Shown in pieces: positions 33,451-41,096 of a DNA stretch of 64,000 nucleotides. The position numbers and the translations under genes are program-made. Source of the stretch: Mangrovicoccus algicola (GTDB lineage Bacteria; Pseudomonadota; Alphaproteobacteria; Rhodobacterales; Rhodobacteraceae). Within the stretch, counting starts at the first letter, position 1; each line of letters begins with the position of its first letter. The stretch covers positions 20,677 through 84,676 of the forward strand of contig NZ_JACVXA010000015.1 of assembly GCF_014903745.1 (NCBI RefSeq), given 5' to 3'. The notes under the pieces are model-generated. The model saw nothing but the letters and a program-made list of their open reading frames with translations. It was not told the origin of the DNA and made no database searches.

Positions 33451-35169
33451 CTATCGCGCGCCCTCCGCCGCTGCTAGCCCCGAGAGAAGCGGGCCGAGCC
33501 AGGGCGCATAATCCCGCCATTCCTGCGAGGCCCCCGGATAGATCGGGCGCCGCACCTGTTCGGCCGAACAGGTGGTCACCAGGCGCCGCGTCCGGTGAAA
33601 CTCCAGGCAGGCCGGATCCCAGGGAAGGTCCAGATCCGACAGCAGCCGCGCGGTTTCGCCCCGCTGGTCGGCGCAGAGCGCCTCGTAGTCCAGAACCCGC
33701 ATGCGGCCGGGAAACCGGGTATCCCAGTCGCCGATCATCTCCGCATAGAGGCCGTGATACAGGGCCAGGTCCCGCAGGTCCTGGGCAAATCCCGTGCCCC
33801 GTCCGCCCTGCGGGAAGAAATTGCGGAAATTCGACCAGCACACCGCCACCGGATCGCGGCGCATCCGGATCACCCGGGCCTCGGGAAAGGCGGCGAGGAT
33901 CCAGGGCAGGTAGAGGAAATTGCTGGGCATCTTGTCCACCACATAGCGCGCGGGCGGGGTCGTGGCGGCCAGCGCCTCCAGATAGGCGGTGCGGATGCGG
34001 TTCAGCCGCGCGGCGTCGGGCGGCGCCTCCGGCGGGCCGTCCATGTGGATCGCCGCGGGCAGGGCGTCACGCTCCCCGGCGCCATGGACCTGCGGATGGC
34101 TTGCCAGGATCTGCTCGGCCAGGGTGGTGCCGGAGCGCGGCAGGCCGATGACGAAGACCGGGATCCGCACGCTCGGCGGCGCGGGCCGGATCGCCCCGAA
34201 TCCCGCCGCCGCGATCCGGCGCATGCGGGTGAATTCCGCGATGTCCTCCCGTGGGTCATACCCGGTTTCGGCGCGCCAGGCGGCATTGCCCCGCGCCCAG
34301 TGGGCAAAGGCCCCGGCGCGATCCCCGGCGGCATGCATCTGCCGCGCGAGGGCGAAGCACAGGAAGGCCTCGTCCCGCCGGGGCAGGCCGGGCTCGCGCA
34401 GCCGCTGCGCGGCGCGCCGGCACAGCGGGTCCCCCGGCGGGCGTGTCGCGCTCCGGCAGGCCAGGTGGATCAGCTCGGCCCGGCCGGGATCGGCGCGCAG
34501 GCCGGCGGCGATATCGGCCTCGGCCCGGGCGCCGTCGCCCGCGGCCAGGTGCAGTTCGGCGCGCTGCAGATGCAATCCCGCATCCCCGGGGCGCAGGGCG
34601 ATCGCCCGGTCGAGACAGGCCCGGGCCCGGGCCGGTTGTCCCAGCTGGACATGGGCCGCCCCCGACAGCGCGAGGGCGGGCAGGTCGTCCGGCCGCGCCA
34701 CCAGGATCGCGGCACAGAGTTCCGCCGTCTCGGCAAAGCGGCCCATCCCGGACAGCAGCCGTGCCAGGTTGAGCGCCGTGCCGGGATCGCGCGGTGCCAG
34801 CTGCCGGGCGGTCATCAGATGCGCCAGGGCGGCGTCGTGCTGGCCGGCGGCGGCCAGAAGTTCCGCCATGAGCGTGTGCAGATCCTGCAGATGCGGACCG
34901 TCCGACAGCGCCGCGCAGGCCATCTCCCGCGCCGCCTCCGCCCTGTTCGCCCGCAAGAGCGCCCGGCAGGCGGCAACGGTCGCCCCGATGCGCCGCCTGT
35001 CCTCCGGCGCGGTGCGTGTGGTCAGCCGTTGCAGCGCGGCGCGCGCGCGGCGGTTTCCGGGATGGCGCGCCAGCACGCCGAGGTAAAGTTCCGCCGCGCG
35101 GCCGGGCGCGCCCGCCCGGTCCAGGCTCCTTGCGCGCCGCAGCACGCTTTCGACTGTCTCCGCTGCCAT
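33451..35169 (-). CDS. TPR-repeat sulfotransferase family protein
   Basis: A 572-residue protein with TPR-like repeats over the first ~300 residues, then a P-loop sulfotransferase domain. The 5'-phosphosulfate loop reads PRSGTTLAEQIL, and a later RMRRDPVAVCWSNF segment fits the PAPS-binding site. These proteins transfer sulfate from PAPS to an unknown acceptor (sugar, peptide or lipid). The ATG at 35169 is preferred for the GAGG site upstream; an ATG ten codons earlier is also possible. It lies on the opposite strand between uvrC and pgsA. The ~175 bp between uvrC and this gene hold nothing recognisable. Confidence 0.82.
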   Translation of the reverse strand: MAAETVESVLRRARSLDRAGAPGRAAELYLGVLARHPGNRRARAALQRLTTRTAPEDRRRIGATVAACRALLRANRAEAAREMACAALSDGPHLQDLHTLMAELLAAAGQHDAALAHLMTARQLAPRDPGTALNLARLLSGMGRFAETAELCAAILVARPDDLPALALSGAAHVQLGQPARARACLDRAIALRPGDAGLHLQRAELHLAAGDGARAEADIAAGLRADPGRAELIHLACRSATRPPGDPLCRRAAQRLREPGLPRRDEAFLCFALARQMHAAGDRAGAFAHWARGNAAWRAETGYDPREDIAEFTRMRRIAAAGFGAIRPAPPSVRIPVFVIGLPRSGTTLAEQILASHPQVHGAGERDALPAAIHMDGPPEAPPDAARLNRIRTAYLEALAATTPPARYVVDKMPSNFLYLPWILAAFPEARVIRMRRDPVAVCWSNFRNFFPQGGRGTGFAQDLRDLALYHGLYAEMIGDWDTRFPGRMRVLDYEALCADQRGETARLLSDLDLPWDPACLEFHRTRRLVTTCSAEQVRRPIYPGASQEWRDYAPWLGPLLSGLAAAEGAR

Positions 35170-35272
35170 GTCCTGCCTCTTTCTCCGCCGCGAGGACATA
35201 GCGGCAAAGGTCTAAGCCCCGGTGAACCGATGCGCCCTTTCCCTGTCCTGCGCCGCGCGGTAGGAGAGAGCC

Positions 35273-35839
35273 ATGAGATGGACCCTTCCCAATATCCTGA
35301 CCGTGCTGCGGCTCGTCGCGGCCCCCGGCGCGGCGCTGGCCTTCGCCTTCCTGCCGCGGCCCCTGGCGGACTGGATCGCCTTCGGCCTGTTCGTCGGCGC
35401 GTCGCTGACGGATTTCCTGGATGGCTGGATCGCCCGCGCCTGGGGACAGCAGAGCCGCTTCGGCGCGATGCTGGACCCGATCGCCGACAAGGCGATGGTG
35501 GTGATCGCGCTGGCGGTGATCCTCGGCACATCGGGCATGGACCCCTGGCTGATCGTGCCCGCCACCGCGATCTTCCTGCGCGAGGTCTTCGTCTCGGGGC
35601 TGCGCGAATTCCTCGGCAAGGACGCGTCCAAGCTGTCGGTCACGAAACTGGCCAAGTGGAAGACCACGGTGCAGATGGTGGCGATCGCCATCCTGCTGGC
35701 GGCGGGGGGCATGCATCTCCGGGCGGTGGACCTGACCGGCGCGCTGCTGTTGTGGCTGGCGGGGCTGCTGACGCTGGTCACCGGCTGGGACTACCTGTGG
35801 AAGGCGCTGCCTTATCTGAAGGAGGAGCCGCGGCCATGA
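35273..35839 (+). CDS. pgsA: CDP-diacylglycerol-glycerol-3-phosphate 3-phosphatidyltransferase
   Basis: PgsA makes phosphatidylglycerol phosphate at the inner membrane. The 188-residue CDP-alcohol phosphatidyltransferase motif is complete: DFLDGWIARAWGQQSRFGA then MLDPIADK. It begins with the usual MRWTLPNILTVLRL. The stop overlaps moaD (ATGA), so lipid and molybdopterin genes share one message, a pairing often seen in Rhodobacterales. Confidence 0.95.
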   Translation: MRWTLPNILTVLRLVAAPGAALAFAFLPRPLADWIAFGLFVGASLTDFLDGWIARAWGQQSRFGAMLDPIADKAMVVIALAVILGTSGMDPWLIVPATAIFLREVFVSGLREFLGKDASKLSVTKLAKWKTTVQMVAIAILLAAGGMHLRAVDLTGALLLWLAGLLTLVTGWDYLWKALPYLKEEPRP

Positions 35840-36084
35840 TCGACTGCCTTTATTTCGCCTGGGTCCGCGAACGGATCGGGGCCCCGCGCGAGCGGGTGGA
35901 GACCTCTGCCGCCACGGTGATGGAGCTGGTGGAGGAACTGCGCGGCCGCGATCCCCGCTACGGGGCCGCCTTCGCGGATCTCTCGGCGCTGCGGGTTGCC
36001 GTCGACCAGGAGCTGAGCGGGTTCGACGCGCCGTTGGCGGGGGTGCGGGAAGTCGCCTTCTTCCCGCCGATGACCGGCGGATGA
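35836..36084 (+). CDS. moaD: molybdopterin synthase sulfur-carrier subunit
   Basis: An 82-residue ubiquitin-fold carrier that ends in the required GlyGly (MTGG), the thiocarboxylate site for molybdopterin synthesis. It starts in the pgsA stop (ATGA) and its own stop overlaps moaE in the same way, so the three proteins are produced together. Length and the C-terminal FFPPMTGG match MoaD. Confidence 0.95.
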   Translation: MIDCLYFAWVRERIGAPRERVETSAATVMELVEELRGRDPRYGAAFADLSALRVAVDQELSGFDAPLAGVREVAFFPPMTGG

Positions 36085-36539
36085 GCGTGCGCGTCCAGAG
36101 CGCGCGCTTCGATGCCGGGGCAGAGCTCAACGCCTTTTCGGCGGGGCTGGAGAATGCCGGCGCGGTGGTCAGCTTCACCGGCGTGGTCCGCGACCGCGAG
36201 GCGGGCGGCATGGTCGCGATGGAGATCGAGCATTATCCCGGCATGACCGAACGCGCCATCGCGGGGATCGTCGAGGAGGCGCGGCGCCGCTGGGACCTGG
36301 CGGATGCGCTGGTCATCCATCGCCACGGGCGGCTGGTCCCGGCAGAGCCGATCATGATGGTGGCCACCGCAGCGCGCCATCGCCTGGCCGCCTTCGAGGC
36401 GGCGGAGTTCCTGATGGACTACCTCAAGTCCCGCGCGCCCTTCTGGAAGAAGGAGATCGGCCCCCGGGACGCCGCCTGGGTCGCGGCGAAGGACGGGGAC
36501 GAGGCGGCGCTCGGCCGCTGGGCCGCGCGCGAGCAATAG
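36081..36539 (+). CDS. moaE: molybdopterin synthase catalytic subunit
   Basis: The large subunit of molybdopterin synthase, 152 residues. Conserved parts: GAVVSFTGVVRD near the N-terminus, MEIEHYPGMTE, VIHRHGRLVPAEPIMMVA, and the catalytic FWKKE near the end. It follows moaD with a 4-bp overlap. The gene converges with gshA, with a hairpin between them. Confidence 0.96.
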   Translation: MSVRVQSARFDAGAELNAFSAGLENAGAVVSFTGVVRDREAGGMVAMEIEHYPGMTERAIAGIVEEARRRWDLADALVIHRHGRLVPAEPIMMVATAARHRLAAFEAAEFLMDYLKSRAPFWKKEIGPRDAAWVAAKDGDEAALGRWAAREQ

Positions 36540-36540
36540 C

Positions 36541-36561
36541 GCCCCCGCCACTGGCAGGGGC
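36541..36561. terminator. possible shared stem-loop between moaE and gshA
   Basis: GCCCCCGCC and GGCAGGGGC pair with one mismatch around ACT, right after the moaE stop. No T tract follows on either strand, so factor-independent termination is doubtful. Confidence 0.35.
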
Positions 36562-36582
36562 GCCAGGGACCGTTTGCCCGGA

Positions 36583-37953
36583 TCAGTAGGAATAATCCGC
36601 GTAGATCCGGCTCAGGTCGCCCTGCCAGTCGGTATCGTAGCGGCGCAGCAGTTCGTCGGCCGGGGTCTCGCCGCTTTCCAGGCTTTCCTTCAGCGCGCTG
36701 AGGAAATGGGTTTCATCGGGGACCAGCCCGCCCGCGCCGGGCATGGCCCGCGCCTTCAGGCCCGATTCGGCGATCGCCACGACCTCGCGCGCGAGATCCC
36801 GCATCTTCCGCCCGCCGACCTCGGCCTGCAGCCCCTCGACCGAGGCCGCCACGCGCCAGGCGTCGCGCTCCTCGGCGGTGAAGCCCTTGGCCAGATCCCA
36901 GGCGGCATCCAGCGCGGACTGGTCGTATAGCAGCCCGACCCACAGCGCCGGCAGCGCGCAGAGCCTGCGCCACGGGCCGCCATCGGCGCCGCGCATCTCG
37001 ATGAACTTCTTGATCCGCGCCTCGGGGAAGATCGTGGTCAGGTGGTCCGCCCAGTCCGACAGGGTCGGCACCTCGCCGGGCAGGGCCGGCAATTCGCCCT
37101 TCAGGAAGTCGCGGAAGGACTGTCCCAGCGCGTTGATGTATTTCCCGTCGCGATAGACGAAATACATCGGCACATCGAGCGCGTACTCCACCCAGGCCTC
37201 GAAGCCGAAGCCCTCGTCGAAGACGAAGGGCAGCATGCCGGTGCGGTCGGGGTCCAGGTCGCGCCAGATCCGCGCGCGCCAGGACTTGTGGCCGTTCTTC
37301 TGCCCCTCCAGGAAGGGGGAATTGGCAAACAGGGCGGTCGCCACCGGCTGCAGCGCCAGCGCCACGCGCAGCTTCTGCACCATGTCCGCCTCGGAGCCGA
37401 AATCCAGGTTCACCTGCACGGTGCAGGTGCGGTACATCATCTGCAGACCGAGATTGCCGACCGTCTGCATGTAGTCGGTCATCAGGCGATACCGGCCCTT
37501 GGGCATCATCGGCATCTGCTCATGCGTCCAGACCGGCGCGGCGCCGAGCCCGATGAAACCCGCGCCCATCTCGTCGGCCACCGACTGCACTTCGCGCAGG
37601 TGCTGGTTCACCTCGTCGCAGGTCTCGTGGATCGACATCAGCGGCGCGCCCGACAGTTCCAGCTGTCCGCCCGGTTCCAGGCTGACATTGGCGCCGTCCT
37701 TGGTCAGGCCGATGATCTTGCCGCCTTCCTCCAGCGGGGCCCAGCCATAGCGGTCGCGCAGCCCCTCCAGGATCGCCCGGATCGATCGCGGCCCGTCATA
37801 GGGCAGGGGTTTCAGCGTGTCGCGGCAATAGCCGAACTTCTCGTGCTCGGTGCCGATGCGCCAGTCGGATTTGGGCTTGCAGCCGGATTCGAGATAGCCG
37901 GCCAGCTGATCCATGCTCTCGATCGGACCGCCACCGCTTTGGGGAATGGACAT
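36583..37953 (-). CDS. gshA: glutamate-cysteine ligase (plant/alphaproteobacterial type)
   Basis: The first enzyme of glutathione synthesis, ligating glutamate and cysteine with ATP. The 456-residue protein belongs to the plant-like GCS2/GshA group used by alphaproteobacteria: IGTEHEKFGYCR near residue 35, GGQLELSGAPL, MMYRTCTVQVNLDFGSEADM and FMRG-like metal-ligand region SFRDFLKGELPALPG. rsmE and ubiA, its frequent neighbours in this order of bacteria, are close by but separated from it by two extra genes. gshB is about 25 kb away. Confidence 0.93.
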   Translation of the reverse strand: MSIPQSGGGPIESMDQLAGYLESGCKPKSDWRIGTEHEKFGYCRDTLKPLPYDGPRSIRAILEGLRDRYGWAPLEEGGKIIGLTKDGANVSLEPGGQLELSGAPLMSIHETCDEVNQHLREVQSVADEMGAGFIGLGAAPVWTHEQMPMMPKGRYRLMTDYMQTVGNLGLQMMYRTCTVQVNLDFGSEADMVQKLRVALALQPVATALFANSPFLEGQKNGHKSWRARIWRDLDPDRTGMLPFVFDEGFGFEAWVEYALDVPMYFVYRDGKYINALGQSFRDFLKGELPALPGEVPTLSDWADHLTTIFPEARIKKFIEMRGADGGPWRRLCALPALWVGLLYDQSALDAAWDLAKGFTAEERDAWRVAASVEGLQAEVGGRKMRDLAREVVAIAESGLKARAMPGAGGLVPDETHFLSALKESLESGETPADELLRRYDTDWQGDLSRIYADYSY

Positions 37954-38015
37954 CGGCTAGTTTCCTGACTGTCGTGCATATGTTCCCCGACACCTGCTGC
38001 GAAGCGGCGGCGCTG

Positions 38016-38522
38016 TCAACCGATCCGCTTGGCGGTCCACAGCAGGTGCCGCCCGCCGCCCTGGCGGGCGCGCGCCCGCGCCAGCCGCGCCGCGCTCAGC
38101 CCCGGCAGGCTGTTGAGCGTGTCGACCAGCCCGTCCTGTCCGGTCGCGGTCACGGGAATGTGCAGATCCGGTCCGTCGCGCCGCGTCAGCACCCAGACCG
38201 GCGGGCGGCTGTCCAGGTCGAGGGAGACCGCCTGCAGCAGGTCGCGCTCCACGCTGCCGCCATCGAGCGGGCCCCAGTAGGTGATGCGCCCCTCGTCGGT
38301 CTCGATCACGCCCAGCCCCCGCTCCTTCGGGCGCAGGCGCATCCGCTGCCATCCCGCCAGGATCAGCGCCAGCCCGGCCAGCAGGATCGCCGCGCCCAGC
38401 CAGCGCGTGACGCCGAAGGTCGCCAGAACGATCCACAGCCCCGCGAGGCCCGCGCCGGCCCCCGCCACCATCTCGCGCCCGCGCCACAGCCCCGCACGGA
38501 TCTCGGGCCGGATCAGCGACAT
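38016..38522 (-). CDS. hypothetical membrane protein (168 aa)
   Basis: I do not recognise this protein. It has two adjacent membrane helices (about residues 19-36 and 42-60) followed by a soluble domain with YWGPLDGGSVERDLLQAVSLDL and a basic C-terminus. Its ATG overlaps the stop of the nuclease gene upstream by one base (TGATG), which suggests coupling. gshA lies about 60 bp downstream. Unlike the nuclease gene, its base composition matches the chromosome. Confidence 0.7.
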   Translation of the reverse strand: MSLIRPEIRAGLWRGREMVAGAGAGLAGLWIVLATFGVTRWLGAAILLAGLALILAGWQRMRLRPKERGLGVIETDEGRITYWGPLDGGSVERDLLQAVSLDLDSRPPVWVLTRRDGPDLHIPVTATGQDGLVDTLNSLPGLSAARLARARARQGGGRHLLWTAKRIG

Positions 38523-39277
38523 CAGGCAGGCTCGAAATCAAAAGAGATGGCGTAGCGCACGAGCCTCAGATTCGGCACCGCCTTGGCCGCAGAACGTGTG
38601 CGCTTGTCGAAGTCATGCGCCACGATGATGCCGCGGACCGGCGTGTCGGGATTGTCGTCCATCAGATCGCCCATATAGCCTAGGGTTTGCGCGACCACGC
38701 GCGGATCGGTGGTGCCTGCTTTCAGTTCGACGACGACAAGCGTTCCGGCATTGTCGCGGCAGAGGATGTCGATGAAACCGGATGGCACGGAATGCTCGGT
38801 CCCGTCATCCGCGATCGCAAGACCGCTTTCGAGCGCGCCGATCTGTCTGCGCAGCGCCTTCTGCAGATCCCGTTCCAGCGCAAGTCGCTGTTTCTTGTCC
38901 ACGGTCGCAGACGGCTCAGGCCAAGGGCCATCGTCTAGCCGCTCAGACATGGCTGCTGCGGCGATTTCCGTAGAACCTGCGGTTTCGTTAATATATTTCG
39001 CAAAGAGATCGACTGCCTTGCGATAGGCGGGTAGGGTCTTGCTTAAGCTCCCGTTGATCGCGAGGCGCGACGGATTGGGGCGGTTTGCGCGTTCGTCCGC
39101 CGCCGAATAGCTCAATTCGCGGCGCAGATTCTCCAGCCCCCCGTCCGACACGATCCCTTCAATGGGGCCGTATTCCTTCACGACGCGGCGCAGATCGGAG
39201 ATGTACGTGTCGATGGTTCGCTTCGCCAGATGCTCGTAGCTCGTTTCCAGCCATTGGCGAAATCCAGCCTGATCCAT
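38522..39277 (-). CDS. NucS-like PD-(D/E)xK nuclease with integrase-like N-terminal domain
   Basis: This 251-residue protein combines two parts. Residues 1-100 resemble the core-binding (SAM-like) domain of tyrosine recombinases (FRQWLETSYEHLAKRTIDTY). Residues 130-251 carry a NucS/RecB-like nuclease signature: SGFIDILCRD with D170, VVVELKAG with E184 and K186, and QTLGYM with Q197. No tyrosine recombinase catalytic domain is present. The start is ATG 39277 with GAGAGGGG upstream. Base composition is lower in GC than the neighbours and codon use is more mixed, suggesting later arrival. Function is unknown; DNA repair, mismatch handling or defence are possibilities. Confidence 0.72.
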   Translation of the reverse strand: MDQAGFRQWLETSYEHLAKRTIDTYISDLRRVVKEYGPIEGIVSDGGLENLRRELSYSAADERANRPNPSRLAINGSLSKTLPAYRKAVDLFAKYINETAGSTEIAAAAMSERLDDGPWPEPSATVDKKQRLALERDLQKALRRQIGALESGLAIADDGTEHSVPSGFIDILCRDNAGTLVVVELKAGTTDPRVVAQTLGYMGDLMDDNPDTPVRGIIVAHDFDKRTRSAAKAVPNLRLVRYAISFDFEPA

Positions 39278-39296
39278 GGTGGCGGCCCCCTCTCTT

Positions 39297-40037
39297 TCAG
39301 CCATTCCAGTCCCCCAGCACATCCTGCCACAGGGTCAGCGCCGCGACGGCGGCGGTGTCGGCGCGCAGGATGCGGGGGCCGAGGCTGACGGGATGGGCGA
39401 AGGGCAGGGCGTGCAGCTTGTCGCGCTCCTCCTGCGAGAACCCGCCCTCGGGGCCGATCAGCACCGCCCAGGGGCCGCGCCCGGCCTCTGCCAGCACCTG
39501 CCGTGCGGGCACGGTCTCGCCGGTCAGCGTTTCGTCGCAGAACATGATCTGCCGCTGCGCCCCGCAAGCGTCCAGAAATTCGCCCAGCCGGGTCATCCCG
39601 GCCACCTCGGGCACGAAGGTGCCGCCGCATTGCTCGGCCGCCTCGACGGCATGGGCCTGCAGCCTGTCGCGGTTCACCCGGGCGGAATTGGTGAAGTCGG
39701 TCTGCACCGGAATGATCCGCGCCGCGCCCAGCTCCGTCGCCTTCTCGGTGATGAAATCGGTGCGTTCCTTCTTGATCGGCGCGAAGGCCAGCCACAGGTC
39801 GGGCGGCAGGCGCAGCGGCGCGCTCTGTTCCAGGCAGGTCAGGCTGCCGCCGCGCTTCCCGGCCTCTGCCACCTCGGCGATCCATTCGCCGTCCTGCCCG
39901 TTGAACACCGGCAGGCGGTCGCCCGCGGCAAGCCGCATCACCCCGAAAAGGTAATGCGCCTGTTCCTTCGCCAGAGGCAGGGTTTGCCCCGCCGCCATCG
40001 GATGCTCTAGGAAGAGCCTGATCTTTGCCAAAGCCAT
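39297..40037 (-). CDS. rsmE: 16S rRNA (uracil1498-N3)-methyltransferase
   Basis: RsmE methylates U1498 of 16S rRNA with SAM. The 246-residue SPOUT protein shows the knot motifs VLIGPEGGFSQEE and SLGPRILRADTAAVAAL, and an N-terminal PUA-like domain (KEQAHYLFGVMRLAAGD). The ATG at 40037 has an AGAAAGG site. Its start and that of the divergent ubiA are only 11 bp apart, so promoters must lie inside the opposite genes. Confidence 0.94.
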   Translation of the reverse strand: MALAKIRLFLEHPMAAGQTLPLAKEQAHYLFGVMRLAAGDRLPVFNGQDGEWIAEVAEAGKRGGSLTCLEQSAPLRLPPDLWLAFAPIKKERTDFITEKATELGAARIIPVQTDFTNSARVNRDRLQAHAVEAAEQCGGTFVPEVAGMTRLGEFLDACGAQRQIMFCDETLTGETVPARQVLAEAGRGPWAVLIGPEGGFSQEERDKLHALPFAHPVSLGPRILRADTAAVAALTLWQDVLGDWNG

Positions 40038-40048
40038 GGGGCCTTTCT

Positions 40049-41029
40049 ATGTCCGAGACCATCCCGAGACCAGAGCCCGCGTCGTCCGCCGACGGCGTGG
40101 TTGCCGATGCGGTGCGCGGCAACTGGGTGGACCGGCTGGCGCCGCCGCGGGCACGGCCCTGGCTGCGCATGGCGCGCGCCGACCGCCCGGCGGGGACCTG
40201 GCTGCTGTTCATCCCCTGCCTGTGGGGGCTGCTCTTGTCGGCGGCGGCGCAGGGGCGGTTGGGCTGGGACGGCGCCTGGATCGCGCTCGGCTGCGGCATC
40301 GGGGCCTTCCTGATGCGCGGCGCGGGCTGCACCTGGAACGACATCACCGACCGCCATATCGACGGCTCAGTGGCGCGCACGCGGTCGCGGCCGATCCCCT
40401 CGGGGCAGGTGACGGTCAGGGGGGCCGCGATCTGGATGGCGCTGCAGGCGCTGGTCGCCTTCGCCATCCTGCTGACCTTCAACCTCAACGCCATCCTGCT
40501 GGGACTGCTGTCGCTGGCACCGGTCTGCGTCTATCCCTTCGCCAAGCGGTTCACATGGTGGCCGCAGGTGTTCCTGGGCCTCGCCTTCAACTGGGGCGCC
40601 CTGCTGGCCTGGACGGCGCATCAGGGCAGCCTAGGCTGGCCGGCCGTCTGCCTTTATCTGGGCGGCATCGCCTGGACGATCTTCTACGACACGATCTATG
40701 CCCATCAGGACCGCGAGGATGACGCGCTGATCGGGGTGAAATCGACCGCGCGGCTCTTCGGCCGGCAGACCCGGGCCTGGCTGGCGCTGTTCGGCGCGCT
40801 GGTCCTTCTGTTGCTGCTCGCGGCGGTGGAGATGGCGCTGGGAGGCGCCGGACGGCCCGCGGCGCTGTGGCTGGCGCGGGGCGGGGCGGCGGCGATGGGG
40901 CTGCACCTGGCCTGGCAGTGGTGGCGGCTGGATATCGACGATACCGACCTGTGCCTGGCCCTTTTCCGTGCAAACAGGGACGCTGGGCTGATTTTCGCTG
41001 CTTTCCTGTGCGCAGGCGCAGCCTTCTGA
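40049..41029 (+). CDS. ubiA: 4-hydroxybenzoate octaprenyltransferase
   Basis: UbiA attaches the prenyl tail to 4-hydroxybenzoate in ubiquinone synthesis. The 326-residue membrane protein has the two Asp-rich motifs, NDITDRHID and YAHQDREDD, and about eight hydrophobic segments. The ATG at 40049 (MSETIP) is used; the frame runs further upstream into rsmE. It is divergent from rsmE with an 11-bp gap. The SRPIPSG segment after the first motif is typical of the family. Confidence 0.93.
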   Translation: MSETIPRPEPASSADGVVADAVRGNWVDRLAPPRARPWLRMARADRPAGTWLLFIPCLWGLLLSAAAQGRLGWDGAWIALGCGIGAFLMRGAGCTWNDITDRHIDGSVARTRSRPIPSGQVTVRGAAIWMALQALVAFAILLTFNLNAILLGLLSLAPVCVYPFAKRFTWWPQVFLGLAFNWGALLAWTAHQGSLGWPAVCLYLGGIAWTIFYDTIYAHQDREDDALIGVKSTARLFGRQTRAWLALFGALVLLLLLAAVEMALGGAGRPAALWLARGGAAAMGLHLAWQWWRLDIDDTDLCLALFRANRDAGLIFAAFLCAGAAF

Positions 41030-41096
41030 TTGCGGCAAGGGCAAAAACACAGTACTTCCGCGAACCACAATCCTCCGTGTCTCGGGAGCAACAGGC

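Noticed and set aside
31385..33841. 818-codon minus-strand frame across uvrC
   Set aside because: UvrC has all its domains on the plus strand; the antisense frame has no recognisable feature.
38522..39277. Tyrosine recombinase or integron integrase
   Set aside because: Only the N-terminal core-binding-like part is present; there is no RHR-Y catalytic domain, and the C-terminus is a nuclease fold.
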